DNA of 64,000 nucleotides from an uncultured Lachnospiraceae bacterium (GCA_945949085.1 CAMFDJ010000012.1:1-64000), one strand, 5' to 3'; positions 8,215-17,868 are shown, counted from the first letter of the stretch. Notes: a model not told the origin generated them from the letters alone. Numbers and translations are program-made.

Positions 8215-9084
8215 TCAGCGTCCCCACATTCTGCGGTATTCACTGATGGTGCAGCCCTCCACTTTCTTGAACACGCGGCTGAAGTAGTATAGATCGCCGA
8301 TCCCGCATTCGTTTCCAATCTGCTCTGCGGAGTTGTCCGTAAATCGCAGCTCCTGCTTGGCGTGGGTGATGCGTACGGACAGCAGATAACTGTTTATGCT
8401 GCTGCCAAACTGTTCCTTGAAAATGCGGGTCAGATAATATTTATTGATATAGAAGCGCTCGGCTAAATCGTCGAGCGCAATTTTTTCGGAAAAATGTGCA
8501 TCGAGATAATGCTTGATGGCAAGCAGATTCGTCTTTTTGGTGTCATTCCTGTTCTGGTCGGGATGCCAGGAATCTTCCATGAGGAGTGTGAGAATCCGCG
8601 CAATTTTTTCGTTGATTTCCATGTCCCTGGTAAAAGAATTGCCAAAGGCAATTTCATACAAGGCGTGGAAAGCGGCAGTATAGCTTTGTACATTCTGTGG
8701 ATGAAAGGCCGGCAATCCGCCTCTTTCTCTGTATTTCTGGTAAATGTTTGCTGCAGTCGGTCCGTTGAAATGCACCCAGGACAGATTCCACAGATCCTCG
8801 CTGGTTTCGTGGTAATAAGGCTTTTTGCAGTCGATGAATACGCAGTCACCGGGGGAAATCGGATAGGAAATACCGTCATAGGAGAGCATGCCGGAGCCGG
8901 AGTGAACGATGAAAAAGAGATAGGAATTTAAGTTTTCACGCTTGCTCATATGCGGTTTTGTGGCCTGCAGTGTACCGATTTCCTGAATGTGGAAGAGGGA
9001 GAGTCTCGCAAATTCGGAGGGGGTGTACAGCTTTCGTGTGGAATTGACAAGGTCACCATGAAACAGTGCGGTTTCTTCCTTCAT
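8215..9084 (-). CDS. AraC family transcriptional regulator
   Basis: The product has 289 residues. The N-terminal half is a cupin-like sensing domain (GSGMLSYDGISYPISPGDC). The C-terminal 100 residues are the paired AraC helix-turn-helix domain: first helix pair IALDDLAERFYINKYYLTRIF, second pair SAEQIGNECGIGDLYYFSRV, ending in the classic FSRVFKKVEGCTISEYRR signature. Such regulators usually sense sugars or related metabolites. It is divergent from gmd, with two palindromes in the shared 330-bp gap, so control of the GDP-fucose cluster is possible but unproven. It converges on the zinc-ribbon gene, only 6 bp apart. Confidence 0.92.
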   Translation of the reverse strand: MKEETALFHGDLVNSTRKLYTPSEFARLSLFHIQEIGTLQATKPHMSKRENLNSYLFFIVHSGSGMLSYDGISYPISPGDCVFIDCKKPYYHETSEDLWNLSWVHFNGPTAANIYQKYRERGGLPAFHPQNVQSYTAAFHALYEIAFGNSFTRDMEINEKIARILTLLMEDSWHPDQNRNDTKKTNLLAIKHYLDAHFSEKIALDDLAERFYINKYYLTRIFKEQFGSSINSYLLSVRITHAKQELRFTDNSAEQIGNECGIGDLYYFSRVFKKVEGCTISEYRRMWGR

Positions 9085-9145
9085 ATTTTTCTCCTGTCCG
9101 TGATTTACTGGTATTTTATGTGTTTGCGAAACGTGCTAATATCGT

Positions 9146-9169
9146 GGATTTGTACAGATTGTACAATCC
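9146..9169. promoter_or_regulatory. inverted repeat, candidate operator
   Basis: GGATTTGTACA and TGTACAATCC form 10-bp arms with one bulged T around a 3-nt spacer. The site is about 60 bp upstream of the AraC gene start and lies in the shared region with gmd. Confidence 0.45.
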
Positions 9170-9190
9170 ATTTCTTGGCAAAAATTGTTC

Positions 9191-9225
9191 GCAAATGCCT
9201 CATTACTAAATAATGAGATATTTGC
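9191..9225. promoter_or_regulatory. large inverted repeat, candidate operator
   Basis: Arms GCAAATgcCTCATTA and TAATGAGatATTTGC (13 of 15 positions paired) flank CTAAA. The site lies between the AraC gene and gmd. The size and A/T content suit a dimeric regulator. Confidence 0.5.
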
Positions 9226-9414
9226 AAACTATGCTCTGATTGTAGCATGCAAATGAAAAAAGTCAATATTGTGCAAGTGAATGTCAATGTTGTGAATTCT
9301 ATAGCGGCTTTAAATGGCGCATAATGGTATCAAATAGCGTGATATCCGCATACTAAGCATGTCTGTGGACTCGTAGCGATGGTAATAATGAAAAGATAAA
9401 GGAGAAGACAATTT

Positions 9415-10503
9415 ATGAAAAAAGCATTGATTACCGGTGTGACCGGACAGGACGGTTCTTATCTGGCAGAGTTTTTGCTGGAGAAAGGATATGAAGTATA
9501 TGGAATGATCAGGCGTTCCAGTGTGGATTTCAGAGAACGTATTGCACATTTGGAGGGGACGCCGCATTTTCATTTGAAATTCGGAGATCTGAGTGATTCC
9601 ATCAGTCTGGTAAAGCTGATCGGTGAGATCAAACCGGACGAAATTTACAATCTGGCAGCGCAGTCTCATGTGCAGGTTTCCTTTGATGTGCCGGAATATA
9701 CGGCTGACGTGGTAGCAACCGGGGTACTCAGAGTACTCGAGGCAGTGCGTGTCTGCGGACTGGGAAAGACCTGTAGAATCTATCAGGCCTCTACTTCAGA
9801 GCTCTATGGAAAGGTAGAAGAGGTGCCGCAGAGAGAGACCACACCGTTCCATCCGTATTCGCCCTATGCCGTTGCAAAGCAGTATGGCTTTTGGATTGTA
9901 AAGGAGTATCGCGAGGCTTATGATATGTTCTGCTGCTCCGGTATTCTGTTCAATCATGAGTCAGAACGCCGCGGTGAGACTTTTGTCACGAGAAAGATCA
10001 CACTGGCAGCGGCCAGAATCGCACAGGGTAAACAGGACAAACTGTATCTGGGAAATCTGGACAGCCTGCGTGACTGGGGTTATGCAAAGGATTATGTGGA
10101 GTGTATGTGGTTGATTCTGCAGCATGATAAACCGGAAGATTTCGTGATCGCAACAGGTGTGCAGCACTCTGTCAGAGAGTTTGCAACACTGGCATTCCAC
10201 CATGCCGGAATCGAGGTAGAATGGCAGGGAGAAGGCATGGACGAGAAGGGAATCAATAAGGCAACAGGCGAGGTGATCGTGGAAGTCAGCCCTGATTTCT
10301 ACCGCCCGACAGACGTTGTCAATCTCTGGGGTGATCCGACCAAGGCAAAGACGGAGCTTGGCTGGAATCCGACCAAGACAAGCTTTGAGGAATTGGTTGC
10401 ACTGATGACAAAGCACGATATGGAAAAGGTTGCCGTAGAGAGAGCAGAGGAGCATATCCGTTGCAACTTAGAGGAGTATCTCGAGAAGGGTGTTGTGAAA
10501 TAA
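9415..10503 (+). CDS. gmd: GDP-mannose 4,6-dehydratase
   Basis: The product has 362 residues, typical for the family. It begins with the NADP-binding motif [15 protein letters not shown]. The active site shows STSELYGK and the catalytic YxxxK as YAVAKQYG; the family signature [14 protein letters not shown] follows. It converts GDP-D-mannose to GDP-4-keto-6-deoxy-D-mannose, the first committed step to GDP-L-fucose. It is the first gene of a four-gene cluster with fcl, manC and manA; a GGAGA-type site lies 10 nt upstream. The product would feed fucosylated surface polysaccharide or glycoprotein. Confidence 0.95.
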   Translation: MKKALITGVTGQDGSYLAEFLLEKGYEVYGMIRRSSVDFRERIAHLEGTPHFHLKFGDLSDSISLVKLIGEIKPDEIYNLAAQSHVQVSFDVPEYTADVVATGVLRVLEAVRVCGLGKTCRIYQASTSELYGKVEEVPQRETTPFHPYSPYAVAKQYGFWIVKEYREAYDMFCCSGILFNHESERRGETFVTRKITLAAARIAQGKQDKLYLGNLDSLRDWGYAKDYVECMWLILQHDKPEDFVIATGVQHSVREFATLAFHHAGIEVEWQGEGMDEKGINKATGEVIVEVSPDFYRPTDVVNLWGDPTKAKTELGWNPTKTSFEELVALMTKHDMEKVAVERAEEHIRCNLEEYLEKGVVK

Positions 10504-10653
10504 GCGCCGGTATCGCAGAAGCGTAATCATACGAAACCATCAGATCGGGCATACGGCCGGACGAGTAAATCGCAGATGAGTCAGCCGGTACGAACGGATC
10601 TGTAGCATATCATCATATGATGTCAGAAGAAAATATGATGAGTAAAGAATGAA

Positions 10654-10723
10654 AAAGAAACAAAGAGAAAGAAACAAAGAGAAAGAAACAAAGAAAAAGA
10701 AACAAAGAAAAAGAAACAAAGAG
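10654..10723. repeat. five 14-bp purine-rich tandem repeats
   Basis: The unit AAAGAAACAAAGAG (or ending AA) occurs five times head to tail in the 243-bp gmd-fcl gap, ending 23 bp before the fcl start. The period is not a multiple of three. Nothing else is seen in this gap. Confidence 0.8.
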
Positions 10724-10746
10724 AAAAGAAAGAAGATAGAAGAATC

Positions 10747-11691
10747 ATGATGGAAAAAGATGCAAAAATATATGTCGCAGGACATCGCGGAATGGTAGGC
10801 TCTGCCATCGTACGTGAGCTTACACGTCAGGGCTATACAAATATTATCACCCGTACCCATAAGGAACTGGATCTGTGCAGGCAGGCAGACGTGGAGCAGT
10901 TCTTTGCGCAGGAAAAACCGGAATATGTATTCCTTGCAGCAGCCAAGGTGGGCGGAATTGTGGCAAATCAGGAAGCACTGGCAGATTTTATGTGGTTCAA
11001 TATGACACTTGAGATGAACGTGATTCATTCCGCATGGCAGAATGGTTGTAAAAAGCTGGAATTTCTTGGCTCGTCCTGTATTTACCCGCGCATGGCACCG
11101 CAGCCGATGCCGGAGAGCTGTCTTTTGACAAGCGAGCTGGAAAAGACGAACGAAGCCTATGCGCTGGCAAAGATTTCCGGACTGAAATATTGTGAGTTTT
11201 TGAATAAGCAGTATGGAACGGATTACATTTCCGTGATGCCAACCAATCTGTACGGACCGAATGATAACTATCATCCGACGCATTCGCATGTACTTCCGGC
11301 ACTGATCCGTCGTTTTCATGAGGCAAAGATAAACGGTCTGACAGAAGTGACCTGCTGGGGAGACGGTTCACCGCTGCGTGAGTTTTTGTATGTGGATGAC
11401 CTTGCCAATCTTTGTGTGTTCCTGATGAACCATTACAGCGGAGACGAGACTGTCAATGCCGGTACCGGTAAAGAACTTAGTATCAGGCAGCTGACTGAGC
11501 TGGTTGCGAAAGTAGTCGGTTACGAAGGACAGATCAAGTGGGATGCCAGCAAGCCGAACGGCACACCAAGAAAACTTCTGGATGTGAGCAAGGCAGAAAA
11601 GCTTGGCTGGAAATACAAGACAGAGCTCGAGGAAGGCATTCGTCTTTCTTATGAGGATTTCCTGAACAATCCGATGAGAGCGGAGCGCTAA
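10747..11691 (+). CDS. fcl: GDP-L-fucose synthase
   Basis: The product has 314 residues. Its N-terminal Rossmann motif is [14 protein letters not shown], and the active site includes SSCIYPR and the [13 protein letters not shown]xxxK motif. It performs the 3,5-epimerisation and NADPH reduction that turn GDP-4-keto-6-deoxy-mannose into GDP-L-fucose. ATG codons at 10747 and 10750 are both possible starts, with only the weak AGAAGATAGAAG upstream. It follows gmd and precedes manC at 84 bp. The purine repeat array sits directly upstream. Confidence 0.95.
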   Translation: MMEKDAKIYVAGHRGMVGSAIVRELTRQGYTNIITRTHKELDLCRQADVEQFFAQEKPEYVFLAAAKVGGIVANQEALADFMWFNMTLEMNVIHSAWQNGCKKLEFLGSSCIYPRMAPQPMPESCLLTSELEKTNEAYALAKISGLKYCEFLNKQYGTDYISVMPTNLYGPNDNYHPTHSHVLPALIRRFHEAKINGLTEVTCWGDGSPLREFLYVDDLANLCVFLMNHYSGDETVNAGTGKELSIRQLTELVAKVVGYEGQIKWDASKPNGTPRKLLDVSKAEKLGWKYKTELEEGIRLSYEDFLNNPMRAER

Positions 11692-11775
11692 GTCAGAACG
11701 GACCTTGTAAATGCAAAAGTAGATATCGGATTATTAAGTTATGTAAACTATACAAAAGGGAACGGAGAGAATTAC

Positions 11776-13089
11776 ATGAATATCATTTTACTGTCCGGAG
11801 GTTCCGGGAAACGACTTTGGCCGCTTTCCAATGATGTCAGGTCAAAGCAGTTTATCAAAATTTTCAAGAAGGAAGACGGCAACTATGAATCCATGGTGCA
11901 GCGTATGTACCGTCAGATTTGTAAGGTGGATAGTGAGGCGACGGTGACGATTGCGACCTCCAAGACGCAGGTGTCTGCGATTCACAATCAGCTTGGAGAG
12001 AGCGTTGGTATTTCTGTGGAGCCATGCAGAAGGGACACCTTTCCGGCGATTGCACTGGCGGCCGCATATTTAAGGGATGTACAAGGGGTATCTGAGGAAG
12101 AACCGGTCGTAGTCTGTCCGGTGGATCCGTATGTTGCGGAGGACTATTTTGTGGCACTGAAAAGTCTCTGGGAACTCGCAGGAGAGGGAGACGCCAATCT
12201 GTGTCTGATGGGAATGGAGCCGACCTACCCTTCCGAGAAATATGGATATATCATCCCGCAGACCGAGGAAAAGATAAGTTATGTAAACTCTTTTAAGGAA
12301 AAACCAACCACAGAGGTGGCAGCGGAGTATATCAAAAAGGGTGCCCTGTGGAATGGTGGCGTATTTGCTTTTCAGCTGCGTTATCTGCTGGAAAAAACAC
12401 GTGAGCTGACCGGCTTTGGCGAGTACGATGAACTGTTTCAAAACTATGAAAATCTCCCTAAGATTTCTTTTGACTATGCGGTTGTAGAGAAAGAGGATAA
12501 GATCAAGGTAATGCGTTTCCATGGAGCGTGGAAGGATCTCGGAACCTGGAATACGCTGACGGAAGCCATGCAGGAGAGTGTCATTGGAAAGGGCACAATG
12601 AATGAGAAATGTGAGAATGTCCATATCGTCAATGAGATGGACGTGCCGGTTCTGGCTATGGGGCTGAAAGATGTGGTCATTTCAGCATCGCCGGAGGGAA
12701 TTCTGGTTTCCGACAAGGAGCAGAGCTCCTATATCAAGCCATTTGTGGACAGGTTTGAACAGCAGATCATGTTTGCGGAAAAATCCTGGGGGAGCTTCCA
12801 GGTTATGGATGTGGAAAAACAATCCATGACGATAAAGGTGACTTTAAATGCCGGCCATTCGATGAATTATCACAGTCATAAATATCGTGATGAAGTCTGG
12901 GTGGTCATTTCCGGAAACGGAAGGACGATTGTGGAAGGAATGGAGCAGAATGTCAAGGCCGGTGATGTGATTACAATGGCAGCAGGCTGCAGACATACTG
13001 TGATTGCGGATACGGAGCTGAAACTGATTGAAGTGCAGCTTGGGAATGATATTAGTGTACACGATAAGCAGAAGTTTGAATTGGAGTAA
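11776..13089 (+). CDS. manC: mannose-1-phosphate guanylyltransferase/mannose-6-phosphate isomerase (type II)
   Basis: The product has 437 residues. The N-terminal nucleotidyltransferase carries LSGGSGKRLWPLSN and SKQF, EKYGYI and the FKEKP signature. The C-terminal cupin (residues about 340-430) has NYHSHKYRDEVW followed by GDVITM, the metal-binding isomerase part. It makes GDP-mannose from GTP and mannose-1-phosphate and, in bifunctional members, also interconverts fructose-6-P and mannose-6-P. The neighbouring manA would duplicate the isomerase activity. No phosphomannomutase gene is seen in the window. The site GGAGAG lies 9 nt before the ATG. Confidence 0.93.
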   Translation: MNIILLSGGSGKRLWPLSNDVRSKQFIKIFKKEDGNYESMVQRMYRQICKVDSEATVTIATSKTQVSAIHNQLGESVGISVEPCRRDTFPAIALAAAYLRDVQGVSEEEPVVVCPVDPYVAEDYFVALKSLWELAGEGDANLCLMGMEPTYPSEKYGYIIPQTEEKISYVNSFKEKPTTEVAAEYIKKGALWNGGVFAFQLRYLLEKTRELTGFGEYDELFQNYENLPKISFDYAVVEKEDKIKVMRFHGAWKDLGTWNTLTEAMQESVIGKGTMNEKCENVHIVNEMDVPVLAMGLKDVVISASPEGILVSDKEQSSYIKPFVDRFEQQIMFAEKSWGSFQVMDVEKQSMTIKVTLNAGHSMNYHSHKYRDEVWVVISGNGRTIVEGMEQNVKAGDVITMAAGCRHTVIADTELKLIEVQLGNDISVHDKQKFELE

Positions 13090-13094
13090 GAGCA

Positions 13095-14087
13095 ATGGAT
13101 GGTTGCATGAATAGAAAACCAATGCTGCTTAGGCCTTCCGGTAAGGATTATCTCTGGGGAGGGCAACGCCTGAATCATGATTTTATGAAAAATCTGTCGC
13201 TTGACCCGCTTGCAGAGACATGGGAGTGCTCGACGCACCCGGATGGTCCCAGCTTTGTAGTTGGGGGCGATTTTGATGGAAAGACGCTTTCTTCTGTGCT
13301 GAAAGAGCATCCGGAGTTTCTGGGAATCCGGCATACCGGAAAATGTGAATTGCCGATTTTGATCAAGCTGATCGATGCGCAGAAGGATCTCTCGGTTCAG
13401 GTGCATCCTGATGACGGTTATGCGGCGGCGCATGAAAATGGGCAGCAGGGCAAGACGGAGATGTGGTATGTCTTAGATGCCGCGAAGGATGCAAAGCTTG
13501 TTTATGGATTGAAGGAGACCGGGAGCAGGGAGGAAATCAGGGAAGCGGCAGAAAGCGGAACGCTGCTGGCAAAGCTCCAACAGGTTCCGGTGCATAAAAA
13601 TGATCTTTTTTTTATAGAAGCAGGTACCATACATGCCTTAGGAGCCGGGACTTTGGTGGCAGAGATTCAGGAAAATTCCAATCTGACCTACAGACTGTAT
13701 GATTATGACAGAGTGGATAAGACAGGGGCAAAGCGCCCGCTTCAGATAGAAAAAGCGCTCGAGGTTGCCGATCTAAACGGACAACAGTCGCCCAAACAGC
13801 CGATGCGCGTTTTAAAATATATGCCGGGCATTGCATCTGAACTGCTGTGTCGTTGCAGATACTTTGAGGTATATCGTATGCTTGTCAATACCGAGCGGAG
13901 GCAGCTTGTGCAGTACCGGGCGGACGAGGTGGCTTTTCGCGTATTGCTTTGCGTAGATGGCTGTGGAAGCATTGCCTATGCAGGACAGGTCTGCAATTTT
14001 TATAGGGGAGACTGCTTTTTTATCCCGGCAGATTCTGCGTGCCTGACGATTCATGGACAGGCACAGTTTTTGGATGTGCGAGGGTAA
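13095..14087 (+). CDS. manA: class I mannose-6-phosphate isomerase
   Basis: The product has 330 residues and starts 5 bp after manC; GGAG inside the manC stop region serves as ribosome binding site. It shows the short class I phosphomannose isomerase form: DYLWGG near the N-terminus, the metal motif SVQVHPDD, GKTEMWYVLD, and FFIEAGTIHALGAG. It links fructose-6-phosphate to mannose-6-phosphate and so feeds GDP-mannose and GDP-fucose synthesis with manC, gmd and fcl. An in-frame ATG at 13107 is an alternative start. The order gmd-fcl-manC-manA is that of a nucleotide-sugar supply operon. Confidence 0.92.
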   Translation: MDGCMNRKPMLLRPSGKDYLWGGQRLNHDFMKNLSLDPLAETWECSTHPDGPSFVVGGDFDGKTLSSVLKEHPEFLGIRHTGKCELPILIKLIDAQKDLSVQVHPDDGYAAAHENGQQGKTEMWYVLDAAKDAKLVYGLKETGSREEIREAAESGTLLAKLQQVPVHKNDLFFIEAGTIHALGAGTLVAEIQENSNLTYRLYDYDRVDKTGAKRPLQIEKALEVADLNGQQSPKQPMRVLKYMPGIASELLCRCRYFEVYRMLVNTERRQLVQYRADEVAFRVLLCVDGCGSIAYAGQVCNFYRGDCFFIPADSACLTIHGQAQFLDVRG

Positions 14088-14143
14088 GAGGAAAGCCGCT
14101 CATATGTGATGGGAAGAGTGATGGAAAGAGAAAAAGTCCGTGC

Positions 14144-14172
14144 TTGCACAAAGCAGGTAAATAGGGTATACT
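14144..14172 (+). promoter_or_regulatory. sigma-A promoter of thrH
   Basis: TTGCAC (14144-14149), a 17-bp spacer, and TATACT (14167-14172) lie about 95 bp upstream of the thrH start. Confidence 0.6.
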
Positions 14173-14268
14173 TTATAACTGAAATTTGCTGTAGCGAGGG
14201 CTTTCTTTTGACTACAGTATTCATTTGAAGAAGAAAAGTATAAAGAAGAGTAGTTTGGAGGACGAAAG

Positions 14269-14877
14269 ATGGCAATGTATATTACCTGTCTGGATTTAGA
14301 GGGTGTTCTGGTACCGGAGATCTGGATCGCATTTGCGAAGGAGAGCGGTATACCGGAGCTGACAAGAACGACCAGAGATGAGCCGGATTATGATAAGCTT
14401 ATGAAATGGCGTCTTGGTATTTTAAAGGAACATGGACTTGGCTTAAAAGAGATTCAGGAGACGATCGCCAAAATCGATCCGATGCCGGGCGCAAAAGAAT
14501 TTTTGGATGAGCTTCGCTCGCTCGGACAGGTGATCATCATCAGTGATACATTTGAACAGTTTGCGGGACCGCTTATGAAAAAGCTGGGTATGCCGACTAT
14601 TTTCTGCAATACGCTTGAGGTTGCGCCGGATGGTGAGATCACGGGCTTTAAGATGCGCTGTGAGCAGTCCAAGCTGACTACGGTAAAGGCACTCCAGTCT
14701 ATCGGGTATGAGACAATTGCAAGCGGTGACAGTCACAACGATCTGGGCATGATTCAGGCAAGCAAAGCAGGATTTTTATTCCGCTCTACAGAGCAGATCA
14801 AGGCAGATCATCCGGAGCTGCCGGCATATGAAACGTATGAAGAACTTCTGGCTGCCATCAAAAAGGCGATGGTATAA
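14269..14877 (+). CDS. thrH: ThrH: phosphoserine phosphatase/homoserine phosphotransferase
   Basis: The product has 202 residues, the usual ThrH length. It is a HAD-fold enzyme with motif I DLEGVLVPEIWI (nucleophile Asp in the form CLDLEGVL instead of DxDxT), motif II ISDTFEQF, the conserved Lys in the EQSKLTT region, and motif IV GDSHNDLGMI. Characterised ThrH proteins dephosphorylate phosphoserine and can transfer the phosphate to homoserine, linking serine and threonine synthesis. It is a single-gene unit with its own promoter at 14144-14172 and GGAGG 9 nt upstream of the start. Confidence 0.92.
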   Translation: MAMYITCLDLEGVLVPEIWIAFAKESGIPELTRTTRDEPDYDKLMKWRLGILKEHGLGLKEIQETIAKIDPMPGAKEFLDELRSLGQVIIISDTFEQFAGPLMKKLGMPTIFCNTLEVAPDGEITGFKMRCEQSKLTTVKALQSIGYETIASGDSHNDLGMIQASKAGFLFRSTEQIKADHPELPAYETYEELLAAIKKAMV

Positions 14878-14911
14878 CAGGGCAAAAGCATAGAAAAAGG
14901 CAAAAATATCC

Positions 14912-14939
14912 TTGCAAAAAAAAAAGAATACGTTATAAT
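14912..14939 (+). promoter_or_regulatory. sigma-A promoter of the HPr-like gene
   Basis: TTGCAA (14912-14917), a 16-bp spacer and TATAAT (14934-14939) lie 36 bp upstream of the start at 14976. Confidence 0.65.
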
Positions 14940-14975
14940 TTACTTGTCGAATAAAAAAAGGAGCATTATATAGTC

Positions 14976-15233
14976 ATGTACAAAAAGACGATTAAGGTAG
15001 CAGATATTTTCAGCAAGTACAGCAACCCGATCGCGCAGATCGTTCAGAATGCTTGTGCCTATGACAGTGAGATACATGCGCAGGCTGCAAATCGCAGGGT
15101 GAATTTAAAGAGTATCATGGGTATCATGGCTTTTGAATGGAAGACAGGCATGGAAGTACTGATCGAGGCAGAGGGAGCTGACGCAGAAGAAGCTGTGAAT
15201 GCAATCTGTAGTTATCTGTTGTGTGAATCTTAA
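14976..15233 (+). CDS. Crh-like HPr family protein lacking the catalytic His
   Basis: The product has 85 residues and aligns without gaps to HPr over its length. The phosphocarrier loop HARP is replaced by YSNP: position 15 is Tyr instead of His and position 17 Asn instead of Arg. The HPr-kinase region is intact as RVNLKSIMGIM, with Ser at position 46, followed by GADAEEAVNAI. In Bacillus, Crh (85 residues) likewise lacks His15 but keeps Ser46 and acts with CcpA in catabolite repression rather than in sugar transport. By analogy this protein would be a regulatory target of HPr kinase. That role is inference; no ptsI or hprK is nearby. Monocistronic, with a terminator at 15256-15285. Confidence 0.85.
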   Translation: MYKKTIKVADIFSKYSNPIAQIVQNACAYDSEIHAQAANRRVNLKSIMGIMAFEWKTGMEVLIEAEGADAEEAVNAICSYLLCES

Positions 15234-15255
15234 TTACAACTATTTATGAAAAGAA

Positions 15256-15285
15256 AAAGGGACGCATGGGTGTCCCTTTCTTCTA
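15256..15285 (+). terminator. intrinsic terminator after HPr-like gene
   Basis: An 8-bp stem AAAGGGAC / GTCCCTTT with an 8-nt loop is followed by a T-rich stretch. Confidence 0.75.
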
Positions 15286-15318
15286 TTCTTACATAATCGT
15301 GATACTGTATGGTGCAGA

Positions 15319-15507
15319 GTGATTTATAGGTTTCATGGGGCAAAACACCCGGCTTTTCAGGCGTCATTATCATCAATCGATCCGGAAACGCTTGTGACGA
15401 TGGACATGGGAAGTGCAGGGGGATTTACGGATAATTTTGAGGAAGGGATGAAAATATGGAAGAAACGATTCTTATGGACGAAAAGGAACAAGAGAAGGTT
15501 GGGGTAG
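15319..15507 (+). CDS. possible small protein, uncertain
   Basis: An open frame of 62 codons begins at a GTG with only weak upstream pairing and overlaps the start of the chemotaxis receptor gene by 52 bp. The residues before the overlap look protein-like ([20 protein letters not shown]) but match nothing I know. It could be a remnant or chance. Confidence 0.2.
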   Translation: MIYRFHGAKHPAFQASLSSIDPETLVTMDMGSAGGFTDNFEEGMKIWKKRFLWTKRNKRRLG

Positions 15508-17183
15508 TACATTCTCTTAGGATTAAGATCTTACTGCTGGTCAACATTGGTATCGTGACGACCTGTATTCTGCTGTTGTGCTGTGTGATACCGCAGGCAC
15601 AGAAAATCGTGAAGACCAATATAGCAAACTACATGACTGATATTGCGGCTTTGGCGGGAGAGCAGGTGCAGCAGAAGGTTGACTATTTTGGTTTTACGAC
15701 TGTCATGAAACCCGGATATCTGGAGGGGATTTTAGGAGATGTCAAGGTCAAGGGCATGGATTCCTGCTATGCTTATGTGGTATCTGACGACGGTACGATG
15801 CTTTATCATCCGACAGCAGATAAGATTGGTCAGCCGGTCGAAAGTGATGCGGTCAAAGCGCTCCTGAAGAAAATAGAGCAGGGAGAAAGACCGGAGACGG
15901 ATCTGATCATATACCAGTTCCGGGGCAAAAATAAATATGCTTCGTTCTATGTGGGAAAAGCATTGGATTATATCGTCGTTGTGACAGTAGATGAGAGCGA
16001 GGCACTCGCAGGCATCAATAAACTGGTGAGAGACGGCGGGCTGGTAGCATTTGGCGTATTTATCCTGTTTGGTGTTTTTGCTGTTGTGATGGCAAGGAGA
16101 ATTATCAAACCGGTTGTCGTGACCACGCAGGAGGTAGTGACACTTTCAAAGCTCGATTTTGTGAATACAGACAGCAGTGCGGAAAAAGAGCGCAAAGACG
16201 AAGTCGGTGTGATGCGAAAGGCGATTGCAAATCTCCGGCAGGAGCTTGTAGAAGTAGTCTCACATATCAACCTGCAGAGTGACAAGCTACATGATGCTGC
16301 AGGCGTGATGAACCGGAGTGCAAGTGAAACGCTTTCGGCTGTGGAGCAGGTGGAAAAAGCAATTGTAGAGATTGCAGACGGTGCCAGCTCACAGGCACAT
16401 GAGACGCAGACCGCAACGGAAAATATCATTGTCATGGGCAATATGATTGAGGAGACAGACAATGCGGTAGAACTGCTCCAAAAAAATGCAGATGCGATGC
16501 TGAGTGCCGGCAATACGGCCGGAGACATTCTTGAGCAGCTTCGCAACGTCAATCAGAAGACAAAGGATGCCATCGAACTGATCGCGAAGCAGACGAATGT
16601 GACAAATGATTCGGCATTGCGGATCAAGGAAGCGGTGGATATGATCGCAGATATTGCGGAAGAGACAAATCTGTTGTCCTTGAATGCATCGATTGAAGCG
16701 GCCAGAGCCGGAGAGCAGGGCAGAGGTTTTGCGGTGGTTGCCTCTCAGATTCAGAAGCTTGCAGAACAGTCCAATGAATCGGCTCAGCAGATTGCACAGA
16801 TCATACATCTTCTGATTGAGGAATCACAGAAATCAGTTGCGACGATGGAAGATGTCAAGGAAGTCATCCGGCAGCAGGATGATAATGTAGAACAGACTGC
16901 TGTTGCATTCAGGGATGTGAAGACCGGGATTGACAAATCGATAGCAGGCATTGCCAGCATTTCGGAAAAGACGCGCCAGCTTGATCAGGCCAGAGTCAAA
17001 GTGGTTGATGTTGTGCAGAATCTGACTGCGATTGCACAGGAAAACGCGGCCAGCACGCAGGAAACAAGTGCATCGGTTTCTGAGGTCGGCGCAATTATGA
17101 GCGACATTGCACAAAACGCAAATCACTTAAATGACATTGCGGATGGATTGCACGAAACGATTGCCAATTTTAAAGTGCAGTAG
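15456..17183 (+). CDS. methyl-accepting chemotaxis protein
   Basis: The product has 575 residues. The first membrane segment is at about 26-48. An extracellular single-Cache-type sensor spans about 50-190 ([33 protein letters not shown]). The second membrane segment (about 196-216) is followed by a HAMP segment and a long signalling coiled coil. The hairpin tip is [20 protein letters not shown] followed by GRGFAVVA, essentially invariant in this family. It would relay small-ligand binding to CheA/CheW. No other chemotaxis genes are nearby, so it is an orphan receptor. The ligand cannot be read from sequence. Confidence 0.93.
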   Translation: MEETILMDEKEQEKVGVVHSLRIKILLLVNIGIVTTCILLLCCVIPQAQKIVKTNIANYMTDIAALAGEQVQQKVDYFGFTTVMKPGYLEGILGDVKVKGMDSCYAYVVSDDGTMLYHPTADKIGQPVESDAVKALLKKIEQGERPETDLIIYQFRGKNKYASFYVGKALDYIVVVTVDESEALAGINKLVRDGGLVAFGVFILFGVFAVVMARRIIKPVVVTTQEVVTLSKLDFVNTDSSAEKERKDEVGVMRKAIANLRQELVEVVSHINLQSDKLHDAAGVMNRSASETLSAVEQVEKAIVEIADGASSQAHETQTATENIIVMGNMIEETDNAVELLQKNADAMLSAGNTAGDILEQLRNVNQKTKDAIELIAKQTNVTNDSALRIKEAVDMIADIAEETNLLSLNASIEAARAGEQGRGFAVVASQIQKLAEQSNESAQQIAQIIHLLIEESQKSVATMEDVKEVIRQQDDNVEQTAVAFRDVKTGIDKSIAGIASISEKTRQLDQARVKVVDVVQNLTAIAQENAASTQETSASVSEVGAIMSDIAQNANHLNDIADGLHETIANFKVQ

Positions 17184-17209
17184 CATGTAAAAAAGACCGT
17201 ACAAGACAT

Positions 17210-17250
17210 TTGCCGGGCATGAAGCGGAAAGCTTAGCCCGGCAATTTTTT
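17210..17250. terminator. intrinsic terminator after chemotaxis receptor
   Basis: A 9-bp stem TTGCCGGGC / GCCCGGCAA with a 17-nt loop is followed by TTTTTT. It lies between convergent genes and is clearest for the plus strand. Confidence 0.85.
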
Positions 17251-17259
17251 GATTACCTA

Positions 17260-17868
17260 TTACTGATTGGTGCAGGGGTTGAGAGCCGGATTGAAGGCAT
17301 AGAAATTCTTGGCATCCAGTTTATCCTGTACGATGCGCAGTGCCTCACCGAAGCGCTGGAAGTGCACAATCTCTCTTGCACGCAGGAATTTAATGACTGC
17401 CTGCACGTCAGGGTCATCCACCATGCGCAGGATATTGTCATAGGTGGTTCTGGCCTTTTGTTCTGCTGCCATGTCCTCCATCAGATCTGTGATCGGATCG
17501 CCCTTTGACTGGAACTCACAGGCATTGAAAGGAATCCCGCCTGCTGCCTGTGGCCAGAGAGCCAGGGTATGGTCTACGTAGTAAGGACCGAAACCGGATT
17601 TTTCAATTTCCTCCATTGACAGATCTCTTGTCAGCTGATGTACGATTGCACCAACCATCTCAAAGTGTGCCAGCTCCTCTGTGCCGATGTCCGTTAAAAG
17701 ACCCGCTACTTCATTGTAGGGAATGGTATATCGCTGGGACAGATATCGCATGGAGGCGCCAAGCTCTCCGTCCGGTCCGCCGTACTGGCTGATGATGATC
17801 TGAGCTGCTTTTGCATCCGTATTTTTGATATTGACCGGATACTGTAATCGTTTTTCATAACTCCACAT
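17260..17868 (-). CDS. cotJC: spore coat protein CotJC, manganese catalase family
   Basis: The product has 202 residues from ATG 17868; AAGGAGG lies 9 nt upstream and the N-terminus MWSYEKRLQYPVNIKN is that of the family. Metal ligands of Mn-catalases are visible in IGTEELAHFEM and AAEQKARTTYD with REIVHFQRFGE. In Bacillus the CotJ proteins enter the inner spore coat; clostridial homologues are Mn-catalases that could detoxify peroxide. Its start codon overlaps the cotJB stop (TAATG). It is the last gene of cotJABC, which suggests mother-cell expression during sporulation. Confidence 0.93.
   Translation of the reverse strand: MWSYEKRLQYPVNIKNTDAKAAQIIISQYGGPDGELGASMRYLSQRYTIPYNEVAGLLTDIGTEELAHFEMVGAIVHQLTRDLSMEEIEKSGFGPYYVDHTLALWPQAAGGIPFNACEFQSKGDPITDLMEDMAAEQKARTTYDNILRMVDDPDVQAVIKFLRAREIVHFQRFGEALRIVQDKLDAKNFYAFNPALNPCTNQ

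Noticed and set aside
10540..11319. Long minus-strand open frame opposite fcl
   Set aside because: It is antisense to fcl, and its low-complexity Phe/Leu/Ser/Cys part is only the complement of the purine repeat array.
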